From contig NZ_SPQM01000159.1 of the NCBI RefSeq assembly GCF_004570345.1, forward strand, positions 1 through 10,027: a DNA stretch of 10,027 nucleotides, given 5' to 3'. The translations under genes and the position numbers were made by a program. Under the pieces are notes generated by a model. It was not told the DNA's origin. It saw nothing but the letters and a program-made list of their open reading frames with translations, and ran no database searches. The stretch comes from Blastococcus sp. CT_GayMR20 (GTDB lineage: Bacteria; Actinomycetota; Actinomycetes; Mycobacteriales; Geodermatophilaceae). Shown piece after piece: positions 1 through 6,971 of the stretch (its first letter is position 1; each line of letters opens with the position of its first letter).

Positions 1-1
1 C

Positions 2-211
2 CGGCTCCTGTGCGAGATGGCCGCCGCCCCCCACCGGGTCTTCAGCCGCGAGACGCTGCTGCAGCGCGTCTGGGACCACGGGTTCTTCGGCGACGAGCGG
101 ATCGTGGACGTACACATCCGGCGGCTGCGGACGAAGGTCGAGCGGGACCCGAGCGCCCCCCGCGTGGTGGTCACGGTCCGCGGGCTGGGGTACCGGCTGG
201 ATCCGCAGTGA
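2..211 (+). CDS. OmpR/PhoB-family response regulator, C-terminal part (5' end outside window)
   Basis: This is the last 69 residues of a two-component response regulator, covering most of its winged-helix DNA-binding domain. The reading frame is open from base 2 to a TGA at 209-211. The recognition-helix region ([17 protein letters not shown]) and the closing wing ([14 protein letters not shown]) are hallmarks of the OmpR/PhoB Trans_reg_C fold, which binds direct repeats in promoters. The phosphoacceptor receiver domain lies upstream, outside the window. The stop overlaps the GTG start of the histidine kinase by 4 bases (GTGA), so the two are a cognate, translationally coupled pair. The family is near certain. 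The exact orthologue (MtrA, PrrA, TcrA or another) cannot be fixed from this fragment. Confidence 0.95.
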   Translation, partial: RLLCEMAAAPHRVFSRETLLQRVWDHGFFGDERIVDVHIRRLRTKVERDPSAPRVVVTVRGLGYRLDPQ

Positions 212-1581
212 GCGCCGCGCTCGGAGCCCGGGGGCTGCGGGCGCGCATCGTGCTGGGGTTCGCCGTCGGCACGCTGCTGGTCTCCGTCGTCCTCGTGAGC
301 GTCACGTTCCTGCTGGCCCGCAGCTACCTGCTGGACCAGCGCGAGGCCTTCGTGCTCCGGCAGGCGTTCGCCGACGCGAACGTCCTGAACATGCATCTGT
401 CCACCGCCGGTACGGAGGTCGGGGACGCGCTCGGCGACCTCATCCCCTCTGGGGGCGCCGATGTCGTCGTGAGCAGCGAGGGCTCCTGGTTCTCCTCGAC
501 GTTGGACGTCGGCGCACGGGATGTCCCGGCAGAGCTCCAGGAGGTGGTCGACTCGGGGTCGGTCGCGACGGTCAGGGTCGACACCGCGGAGGGGCCACGG
601 CTGGTGGTGGGGGTCCCCCTGCCGTCCGCGGGTGCCGCGTTCTACGAGGTGGCGCCGCTGTCCGAGCTCGAACAGGTGCTGCACACGCTGGCCGCCGTGC
701 TCGGGGCCGGCGCCCTGGCCGCGACCGCGGCCGGGGCCGCCTTCGGGGGATGGGCCAGCCGGCGGGCGGTCCAGCCACTGGAACAGGTCGCCGGTGCCGC
801 GACCCGGATCGCAGGCGGCGACCTCGCGACCCGGCTGGCGGAGACCGACGACCCCGATCTGGTGGCGATCGTGGCGAGTTTCAACAGCATGGTCGACGCG
901 CTGGCGGCCCGGATCGAGCGGGACGCGCGCTTCGTCGGCGACGTGAGCCACGAACTGCGCAGCCCCCTGACGACCCTGGTCACCAGCGTGGAGGTGCTGA
1001 GTGCCCGGAGACACGAGCTGTCCCCCCGCGCGCAGCAGGCGCTCGGGATGGTCGAGTCGGAGCTCGGCCGCTTCCGTCGCACGCTCGACGACCTCCTCCA
1101 GCTGGCCCGCCTGGACGGCGCAGCGGAGCTCGACCGGACCCGGGCGGTGTCCCTGAGTGCCCTGGTCCGCGAGGTGCTCCTCCGCTGCAGGATCTCCGAG
1201 GAGCACCTGCTGGTGGACCCGGACGCGGACACCACCGTCGAGGGGGACAAGACGAGCCTGGAGCGGGCCGTGCGCAACCTGCTCGAGAACGCCGCTCAGC
1301 ACGGGGACGGCGTGCGGGAGGTGCGCGTCGAGCACCGGGACGCTGCCGTCCTGGTGACCGTGGACGACGCCGGGGCGGGCGTCGCGCCCGAGGACCGGGA
1401 GCGGATCTTCGAGCGATTCGCGCGGGGTCCCCGGGCCGCCCGCCGATCGTCGTCCGGCGCCGGGCTGGGTCTGGCCATCGTCGCGGAGACGGCGGCACGG
1501 CACGGTGGGGCGGCGTGGTGCTGCGATGCACCGTCCGGTGGCGCCCGGTTCGCCTTCTCCCTGCCTCGGAGCGAGCCGTGA
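208..1581 (+). CDS. Membrane sensor histidine kinase (HAMP-HisKA-HATPase_c)
   Basis: A 457-residue sensor kinase that should autophosphorylate on His248 and pass the phosphate to the regulator encoded just upstream. Order of parts: first membrane helix about 14-37, an extracytoplasmic sensor loop of about 120 residues, second membrane helix about 160-182, HAMP linker about 183-235, HisKA dimerisation domain with H-box [13 protein letters not shown], then the ATPase domain. The ATPase domain has an N-box ([10 protein letters not shown]357 and N361), a G1-type box (DDAGAGV, 386-392), an F-box (IFERFARG) and a G2 box (GAGLGLAIV from G417). All catalytic boxes are present, so it looks active. GTG 208 is chosen because it overlaps the regulator's TGA and leaves only a short N-terminus before the first helix; an upstream extension would run inside the regulator gene. 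Its signal is unknown, and the sensor loop matches no domain I recognise. Confidence 0.95.
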   Translation: MSAALGARGLRARIVLGFAVGTLLVSVVLVSVTFLLARSYLLDQREAFVLRQAFADANVLNMHLSTAGTEVGDALGDLIPSGGADVVVSSEGSWFSSTLDVGARDVPAELQEVVDSGSVATVRVDTAEGPRLVVGVPLPSAGAAFYEVAPLSELEQVLHTLAAVLGAGALAATAAGAAFGGWASRRAVQPLEQVAGAATRIAGGDLATRLAETDDPDLVAIVASFNSMVDALAARIERDARFVGDVSHELRSPLTTLVTSVEVLSARRHELSPRAQQALGMVESELGRFRRTLDDLLQLARLDGAAELDRTRAVSLSALVREVLLRCRISEEHLLVDPDADTTVEGDKTSLERAVRNLLENAAQHGDGVREVRVEHRDAAVLVTVDDAGAGVAPEDRERIFERFARGPRAARRSSSGAGLGLAIVAETAARHGGAAWCCDAPSGGARFAFSLPRSEP

Positions 1582-2198
1582 GGGGCCGCATGGCCACCGG
1601 AGTCGCGCTGGTGCTGGTCCTCGGCGGTTGTGGCGTGCCGACCGGCGGCCCGCCTGCTGTCGTCGAGCAGTCCGACGTCCCGTACGGCCTGGCCGCGCCG
1701 ACTCCGTCGTCGTCCGCACCGCCGACCCCCGAGGTCGCTCCTGCTCCCTACCGGATCTTCCTGGTGGACGGGGCGGACGTCCTCGTCGCCCGCCCCCGGG
1801 AGCTGGACGGCGCCACGCCGCGCGAGCACCTCGCGGAGCTGCTGGCCGCCTTGGCGGACGCGCCGACCGCCGGCGAGCGGACCGAGGAGATGTCGACGTC
1901 GCTGCCGCCGGGCGTGCGCCTGAGCGTCACCGACCTGTCGGGAGGCATGGCGACCATCGAGCTGGGCCTTCCCGCCGAGGCCCCGACCGGCGGCGCCGGG
2001 CGGCGGGCGGTGGCGCAGATCGTGCTGTCGGCCTCGACCGTGCCCGGCGTCGACGCGGTCCGGTTGACCGTCGACGGTGAGCCGGTCGAGGCACCGTTGC
2101 CCTCTGGCGAGCTCATCTCGGCGCCACTCACGGCGGAGGACTATGCGACCTTCCTGACCCCTCCGCCGCCGTCCACGGTGCCTGCGACGCCGTCCTGA
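1578..2198 (+). CDS. GerMN-domain lipoprotein, LpqB-like accessory of the two-component pair
   Basis: A 206-residue predicted lipoprotein. The N-terminus has an Arg-containing n-region (MRGR), a short hydrophobic stretch and a lipobox LGGC with Cys18 as the likely lipidation site, so it should sit on the outer face of the membrane. After a Pro/Ser/Thr-rich linker (about 35-57), residues 58-180 resemble a GerMN (sporulation and spore germination) domain: YRIFLVDG at the start, a central LPPGVRLSVTDLSGGMATIEL strand region, and the QIVLSASTVPGVDAVRLTVDGEPV ending. The related LpqB has GerMN plus a beta-propeller; this protein stops after GerMN. GTG 1578 overlaps the kinase stop (GTGA) and supplies the basic n-region. 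ATG 1590 is the alternative start and would leave no arginine ahead of the hydrophobic segment. By analogy with MtrB-LpqB it may modulate the kinase; this is inference. Confidence 0.9.
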   Translation: MRGRMATGVALVLVLGGCGVPTGGPPAVVEQSDVPYGLAAPTPSSSAPPTPEVAPAPYRIFLVDGADVLVARPRELDGATPREHLAELLAALADAPTAGERTEEMSTSLPPGVRLSVTDLSGGMATIELGLPAEAPTGGAGRRAVAQIVLSASTVPGVDAVRLTVDGEPVEAPLPSGELISAPLTAEDYATFLTPPPPSTVPATPS

Positions 2199-2201
2199 CG
2201 C

Positions 2202-3143
2202 TCAGCCGCCGAGGACCTTCGCCTTCTGCGCGGCGAACTCCTCCTCGGTGAGGATCCCGGCGTCGCGCAGCTCGCCCAGCTTCTTCAGCTGCTCGACCAT
2301 GTCCACCTGCGGTGGGGCCGGCGCGGGGGGCGGGACGGGCGCCGTGGGCACCGGTGGCGCCATCGGGGCGCCGAACGGGGCACCCGGCGTCATGTTGTGC
2401 ACGTAGGACGACTGCCGCTCGATGGTCTTCTTCTGCCGCGCCTCGCTGATCAGCGGCGACAGGATGTCCAGGACGGCGTACGGGCCCTCGATGTTGTCGA
2501 GGACGACCTGGCCGGACGTCGTCCCCTCGATGGTGCCGCTCACGTTGAACATGTCCTGGGTCGCGCCGTAGGACGGGTCCTCCAGGTTGAGCACGACGTC
2601 GCCGACGTCGTTGCCGCGCTGCCAGACCGCCTGCCGCACGTCCATGTCCTTGATCGCCCACAGGGGCACGCTCTCGGTGCGGGTCCCGAGCAGGCCGCTC
2701 TCGATCCAGACGCGGTCCTTGGTGATCCGGTAACGGGCCTTCGAGACGCCGGCTGCGCTGGTGGCCGCGTTCTTGCTCTCGCCGAACCAGAGCGTGTTCG
2801 GGTCGTTGGCCCACTGCTCGGTCCGCTTGGCGTTCTGCTCGGCGAGCTTCTGCTTGCCCTGCTCGGCCATCTGCTTGCCCTGGTCGGCGACCTGCTTGAG
2901 CCGGTCCTTCCAGCTGACCTTGCCGCCGCCGGCGGGGGGAGCGGCCGCGGAGGCGCCGGACTGATCGGCGGGCGGCGGCGTGGGCGGGGGCGGGAACGCG
3001 TCCGGGGGCGGCGGCAGCTCGGTCGTGAGCGGGTCCTGTCCCGTCGTCCCCTGGTCCGAGACGTGCTCGGTCCAGGTGCTGCCGTTCCAGTAGCGCAGCT
3101 CGTGTGCGCCGGTGGGGTCGGCCAGCCAGCTCGCGTCCGCCAT
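2202..3143 (-). CDS. DUF2510 - PH-like - SHOCT domain protein
   Basis: A 313-residue protein of modular build. Residues 5-31 match DUF2510, a small actinobacterial domain (WLADPTG...LRYWNGSTWTEHV). Then come a Pro-rich linker (44-70), a charged Gln/Lys-rich helix (78-112, probably coiled), and a central domain at about 118-240. The central region (ARYRITKDRVWIESGLLG, VPLWAIKDMDV, GDVVLNLEDP) resembles a bacterial PH domain. A second Pro-rich stretch (260-280) leads to a C-terminal SHOCT motif (283-312, LKKLGELRDAGILTEEEFAAQKAKVL). No signal peptide or membrane helix is visible, so it is probably cytoplasmic or peripherally membrane-bound. ATG 3143 is preceded by GAGGAGGA (3147-3154), a strong though close ribosome-binding site. 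DUF2510 and SHOCT often cap membrane-associated proteins, but their functions are not established and I assign none. It lies 80 bases after the helicase gene. Confidence 0.93.
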   Translation of the reverse strand: MADASWLADPTGAHELRYWNGSTWTEHVSDQGTTGQDPLTTELPPPPDAFPPPPTPPPADQSGASAAAPPAGGGKVSWKDRLKQVADQGKQMAEQGKQKLAEQNAKRTEQWANDPNTLWFGESKNAATSAAGVSKARYRITKDRVWIESGLLGTRTESVPLWAIKDMDVRQAVWQRGNDVGDVVLNLEDPSYGATQDMFNVSGTIEGTTSGQVVLDNIEGPYAVLDILSPLISEARQKKTIERQSSYVHNMTPGAPFGAPMAPPVPTAPVPPPAPAPPQVDMVEQLKKLGELRDAGILTEEEFAAQKAKVLGG

Positions 3144-3223
3144 GGGTCCTCCTCGTCTCCGCGGTACCGGCTGGAGGATGCCAGCGGCGACGCGGATACG
3201 GGGGTCCCGCGAGCGCGGTGGGA

Positions 3224-5080
3224 TCAGCGGGGGCGGCCGGCCCGTCCGCCGTTCGCCCGACCGGTGCCGGACCTGCCGCTCCGCCTGCCGTCAGCCGCCG
3301 CCTTGCCGGTGCGCGACGGCCGCGCGTGCCGGTCGTGCCCGTCGTGGTGGCGGTCGCCCTTGTGCCGGTCGTTGCTGTGCCGTTCGCGGCCCGGTCCGCG
3401 GCCCGCTGCGCCCACCGAGCAGTCGCGGCACGTGGTGAACCACGGGGCGATGCCGGTGCCGCAGGCCGAGCACCGGCCGGACGCCGTCAGCGAGATGGCG
3501 TCCGGCAGCAGCTCGGTGATGCGGGTGGCGCACTCGTCCTCGACGAGCGCGGCGTCCTCGCTGGTCAGCCCGGCGACGTCCGGGAACGAGCGGAGCAGGG
3601 TCTGCGCGTCGCGGGCCGCGGCGGCCGCCTGCTCGTAGTCCTCGACGGTGCCCTTGGCCGGCATCGGCTCGAGCACGGTCTCCGGCCGCACCGGCAGACC
3701 CGCGGCCGACTGGAGCGCGGCCTTGGCGAGCACCAGCCAGCGGGTGCGCCGCGGTGGGTTGTAGTCGATGGGCAGGTTGATCAGGCGCCAGACGGTCCAG
3801 AGGTCGCCGGCCACACCCAGCGGACCGCGCAGCAGCGGCAGCAACGCGTGCACCCGGACGATCAGGCTGGTCACGTCGTCGGCGGTCATCGCCTGGTCGC
3901 GGGTGGCGGCGCGGGCCCAGGCCATCCAGCGGGTGAGCGCCTCGGGCAGGTCGACGGGCTCGAAGGCGCCCAGGTCGTCGAGCTCGGGTCGCAGCCGCGG
4001 CGCGCGCTTGGGCAGGTCGCTCATCGCGTCACCACGGGCCACCTCGGCGCCGGCCTTGAGGAGCCCGGCGTCGGCCTTGAGCCCGGCGACACCGGCGAGG
4101 ACGCCGACGCTGCCGTGCCCGGTCAGCCCGTACCGCCCGGCCCGGCCGGCGATCTGCGCGGTCTCCCAGGTGCGTAGCGCCCGGCGCTCGACGCCGTCGA
4201 ACTTCGTCGTCTCCGCGAACAGCACGGTCGTCGCCGGCACGTTGATGCCGTGGCCGATGACGTCCGTCGTCACGAGCACCTCGGTCTCACCACGGGTGAA
4301 GCGGTCGATGACCTCACGGCGGGTCGCGGGGGGCAGGGCGCCGTAGAGGACGCCGACCTTGCCCGGACGCTGGGGGTCGAGCGCCGCCGCGACGGCGTAG
4401 ACCGCCTTGCGGGAGAAGGCGACGACCAGAGTCTGCGGGCGGACGGCGTCGGGGCGGACGGGTGCCCGCAGCACGTCGAGCCGCGACAGCCGCTTGTGGT
4501 TGACCACGGTGATCTTCTTGGCGTCGGACACCAGCGGCTTGAGCAGCAGGTAGGCCTCGGCCGCGGAGATCAGGTGCATCTCGCGGTAGTCGCCGGTGAG
4601 GACCAGCCGGGCCCAGTGGTGGCCGCGGTCGGGGTCGGCGACCCAGTGCGACTCGTCGAGGACCAGGAGATCGCCGCGCATGGGCGCCTTCTCCACGGTG
4701 CAGCAGACGATGGGGGCGTCGGGGTCGATCTCCTCCTCGCCGGTGGAGAGGCCGACGGTGCCCGGCGGCAGCTGCGCGGACAGCCGGGCGTAGGCCTCGT
4801 GCGCCAGCTGCCTCAGCGGTGCGGCGTAGACCCCGCGGCCGTTCTTCTCCAGCGCGAGGAGCGAGTCGTAGGTCTTGCCCGAGTTGGTCGGGCCCAGGTG
4901 GAAGACGACGTTCTCGGGCCGGGTCGTCCGGACGGGGAGCTCGGGCTCCGCGCCGTCCACCCAGCTCTGCTGGGCGAGCTTCTCCACCCGCGCCGCCGCA
5001 TGGTCGGCGTCGCGGGTCTCGAGGTCACGGACGACGTTGCGCTTGCGACGTCGATCGGGGTACTGCGAAGGAACACTCAC
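3224..5080 (-). CDS. SUV3-like ATP-dependent RNA helicase with C-terminal zinc ribbon
   Basis: A 618-residue superfamily 2 helicase of the SUV3 type, expected to unwind structured RNA using ATP. Numbered from GTG 5080: Walker A GPTNSGKT (63-70, K69), a SUV3-like motif Ia (YAAPLRQLAHE), STGEEE (112-117), motif II DESH (142-145), TTDVIGHGIN (271-280), and motif VI QIAGRAGRYG (309-318). SUV3 proteins usually have DEIQ at motif II, so DESH is a variant. The C-terminus adds a zinc ribbon, C537-x2-C540-x10-C551-x2-C554, and a His/Arg/Gly-rich basic tail of about 60 residues that could bind RNA. The start is uncertain: the frame stays open to GTG 5212, which overlaps the preceding gene's stop (GTGA). 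However, the 44 codons between 5212 and 5081 include about 11 ending in A or T, unlike the rest of the gene, which argues for GTG 5080. ATG 5191 is a third option. None has a convincing, well-spaced ribosome-binding site. Confidence 0.92.
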   Translation of the reverse strand: MSVPSQYPDRRRKRNVVRDLETRDADHAAARVEKLAQQSWVDGAEPELPVRTTRPENVVFHLGPTNSGKTYDSLLALEKNGRGVYAAPLRQLAHEAYARLSAQLPPGTVGLSTGEEEIDPDAPIVCCTVEKAPMRGDLLVLDESHWVADPDRGHHWARLVLTGDYREMHLISAAEAYLLLKPLVSDAKKITVVNHKRLSRLDVLRAPVRPDAVRPQTLVVAFSRKAVYAVAAALDPQRPGKVGVLYGALPPATRREVIDRFTRGETEVLVTTDVIGHGINVPATTVLFAETTKFDGVERRALRTWETAQIAGRAGRYGLTGHGSVGVLAGVAGLKADAGLLKAGAEVARGDAMSDLPKRAPRLRPELDDLGAFEPVDLPEALTRWMAWARAATRDQAMTADDVTSLIVRVHALLPLLRGPLGVAGDLWTVWRLINLPIDYNPPRRTRWLVLAKAALQSAAGLPVRPETVLEPMPAKGTVEDYEQAAAAARDAQTLLRSFPDVAGLTSEDAALVEDECATRITELLPDAISLTASGRCSACGTGIAPWFTTCRDCSVGAAGRGPGRERHSNDRHKGDRHHDGHDRHARPSRTGKAAADGRRSGRSGTGRANGGRAGRPR

Positions 5081-5208
5081 AGGGGAGAACAGGCCTCTGG
5101 TCGGCGGAAGTCGGAGCGGGTCCGCACGTGTGCGGGCGATGCCAGCTGCCGCGGACCCTACGGAGGGCAACAGCGGGAGCCCGCCGGACATGCCCGGTGG
5201 GTTCGGTA

Positions 5209-5775
5209 TCACGCGGCACGGGACACCTCCCGACCCACGGCGAGCAGTCGCACCTCGAGCACGAGGCCGCGGATCGCCACCACCTCGTTGAGCGTGCGAG
5301 GTGGCTCCGGCAGCGGGCCGTCCTCGGTCCGGAAGGTCACGGTGACGGGGCAGAGCACCCCGTCGTGGGGCTCGGCGCAGCGGACGGCGGGCCCGACGGG
5401 GAGGACGCGGTCGGCCACGGCGGCCCAGCCCGGCGTCGTCCGGGGGACGGCCGTGAGCAGCGCGAGGTCACCGAGCAGGCCGGCCTCGTTGCGGATGCCG
5501 AGCCGGTGCGCGCCGGTCCTCGGCCACGGCGTCGACGGCTGGACGACGACGACCCGGATGCCGACGGCGGTGAGCAGGCGGGCAGCGCTGCACACCTGCA
5601 GCGACTGGCGGCGGCGCACCGAGCCCACGGCGCTCAGCGACGCGCGGGCCTTCAGCCCCGCCATGGCCGCGGACCAGCGCAGCCGCCGGCGCTGCTGCGT
5701 GGCGGGGTCGGCCTCCCCGGGCGGGGGACGGCGGGGAACCGGGATGACGGGCGCGCGCGGCGGGGCAGCGGTCAC
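5209..5775 (-). CDS. Short PlsC-like protein lacking the acyltransferase HX4D motif; function unknown
   Basis: A 188-residue ORF that is convincingly coding: almost every codon on this strand ends in G or C, and a long stretch would otherwise be empty. I see no clear catalytic motif. The layout resembles lysophosphatidic acid acyltransferases (PlsC). A basic helix (RRRLRWSAAMAGLKARASL) is followed by RLLTAVGIRVVVV, then LGIRNEAGLLGDLALLTAVPR where the family has a strand, NHxSWLD and a hydrophobic helix. The end, LCPVTVTFRTEDGPLP...IRGLVLEVRLLAVG, resembles the PlsC C-terminal strands. The catalytic His is replaced by Glu97 and the FPEGTR region is missing; the family is usually 220-260 residues. 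It may therefore be a degenerate or repurposed acyltransferase, or the resemblance may be chance. The GTG 5775 start is weakly supported. Its TGA overlaps a possible GTG start of the helicase, so the two may be coupled. Confidence 0.8.
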   Translation of the reverse strand: MTAAPPRAPVIPVPRRPPPGEADPATQQRRRLRWSAAMAGLKARASLSAVGSVRRRQSLQVCSAARLLTAVGIRVVVVQPSTPWPRTGAHRLGIRNEAGLLGDLALLTAVPRTTPGWAAVADRVLPVGPAVRCAEPHDGVLCPVTVTFRTEDGPLPEPPRTLNEVVAIRGLVLEVRLLAVGREVSRAA

Positions 5776-5850
5776 GGCGCAGAGCGTCCCGAGCGCGGAT
5801 GACGAGGACGTGAGGACGGCGCGACCGTGCCGCTAACTCTTCGCGCCGGC

Positions 5851-6966
5851 TCAGCGCAGGCGGCGGGCGGCGGCGGCCAGGGTGCGGAGGGTGAGCCGGC
5901 CGTCGGCCAGGCCGAGCGCGACCACGTCGTCGAACACCCGCTGATCGTCGGCGGCGGCCCGGAAGACGCCGTCCATCACCGTCGGCCACCGGCTCGCCCA
6001 CGACGCTGTGGACGAGTGCAGCAGGTGCCGGCCCAGCCGGGCCCGTAGTGCCGTGCGGTACGCCGCGCCCGCGCCGGCCCCCTCCACCGTCGCCGCCCCG
6101 GCCAGCGCCCCGGACAGCACCGCGTAGAAGATGCCCTCCCCGGTGAGCGGGTTGATCAGCGACGCGGCGTCCCCGGCGAGCAGCACCCGGCCGTCGGGCT
6201 GCCTCGGCCGCCCCGTCGACAGCGGCAGCCGGTGCGCCTTCAGCCCGGTGGCCTCGACGCCGGGCAGCAGCCGTGCCAGCCCGGCGAGCAGCCCCGCCCG
6301 GTTCACCCCGCCGGAGACCAGTTCGCCGTAGCCGACGTTGGCCCGGCCGTCGCCGAGCGGGAAGGACCAGGCGTAGGCCGGCCACCGCTGCCCGGTCGTC
6401 AGGATCACCTGCACGCCGTCGGTCCCGGCCGGCTCCGGCGCGTAGCCGCGGATCGCGATGGCCAGCTGCTCCGGCCGGTTGGGCGGCACCTCCAGTGCCC
6501 GGCGGACGACGGACTCCGCGCCGTCGGCCCCGATCACGACCCCGGCGGTCAGGACGTCGTCGACCACGACGCGCGACGGGTGCACCAGGAGCCGGCGGAG
6601 GGCGTGCCGGCGCAGCTCCACGCCCGTCGCACGCACCGCGTCCAGCAGCCGGCCGTCGAACACCGCGCGGGGGACCACCCGCGCCGGGCGGTGCATCGTC
6701 CGCTCGACCGTCGTCCCTCCGGGCGATCGCAGCCGCAGCCGGGAGAGGCGCGCGTAGCCGTCGGTGAGGGCGTCGGGGTCGATTCCCAGGCCGGCGAGGA
6801 CGTCGAGCGCCTCGGGCGCGATCCCGTCGCCGCAGACCTTGTCGCGCGGGAAGTCGGCCCGGTCGAGCACCAGCACGGACGCCGCCGGGTCGGCCCGTCG
6901 GGCGGCGAGGGCGCTCGCGGCCCCGGCCGGCCCGCCGCCGACGACCACGACGTCCCAGTGCTCCAC
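5851..6966 (-). CDS. Geranylgeranyl reductase-family FAD-dependent oxidoreductase
   Basis: A 371-residue flavoprotein that should reduce isoprenoid double bonds, for example in the menaquinone side chain (MenJ-type) or in polyprenyl lipids. The N-terminal Rossmann motif VVVVGGGPAGAASALAARR (6-24) binds the FAD ADP part. FPRDKVCGDGIAPEALDVL (39-57) is the family signature. GADGAESVVRRAL (147-158) is the second FAD-binding stretch, and LLAGDAASLINPLTGEGI (262-279) contacts the ribityl/pyrophosphate part. WPAYAWSFPLGDGRANVGYG (195-214) is also typical of the family. Start: GTG 6966 lies 5 bases after the stop of the hydrolase gene and just ahead of the Rossmann strand. The frame is open much further upstream, but that part is the antisense-free shadow of the hydrolase gene. 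No good ribosome-binding site is seen, so translation is probably coupled. Substrate is not determinable; no menaquinone gene adjoins it in this window. Confidence 0.93.
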   Translation of the reverse strand: MEHWDVVVVGGGPAGAASALAARRADPAASVLVLDRADFPRDKVCGDGIAPEALDVLAGLGIDPDALTDGYARLSRLRLRSPGGTTVERTMHRPARVVPRAVFDGRLLDAVRATGVELRRHALRRLLVHPSRVVVDDVLTAGVVIGADGAESVVRRALEVPPNRPEQLAIAIRGYAPEPAGTDGVQVILTTGQRWPAYAWSFPLGDGRANVGYGELVSGGVNRAGLLAGLARLLPGVEATGLKAHRLPLSTGRPRQPDGRVLLAGDAASLINPLTGEGIFYAVLSGALAGAATVEGAGAGAAYRTALRARLGRHLLHSSTASWASRWPTVMDGVFRAAADDQRVFDDVVALGLADGRLTLRTLAAAARRLR

Positions 6967-6971
6967 GTCGC

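Noticed and set aside
3165..3190. Small hairpin GCTGG/CCAGC between the helicase and DUF2510 genes
   Set aside because: Only 5 pairs with no T-run; expected by chance in DNA this rich in G and C.
3224..3430. His/Arg/Gly-rich helicase tail considered as a repeat array or frameshifted end
   Set aside because: No regular repeat unit and the frame is continuous from the zinc ribbon to the stop; low-complexity basic tails are common in RNA helicases.
2397..3638. Plus-strand ORF of 413 codons opposite the DUF2510-SHOCT gene
   Set aside because: The minus strand encodes recognisable DUF2510 and SHOCT domains; this frame is a repetitive Leu/Arg/Gly shadow.
4250..5836. Long plus-strand ORF of 528 codons opposite the helicase and the PlsC-like gene
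   Set aside because: It is a GC-skew shadow: the minus-strand frames hold intact helicase motifs, while this translation is low-complexity Arg/Gly/Val-rich with no recognisable domain.
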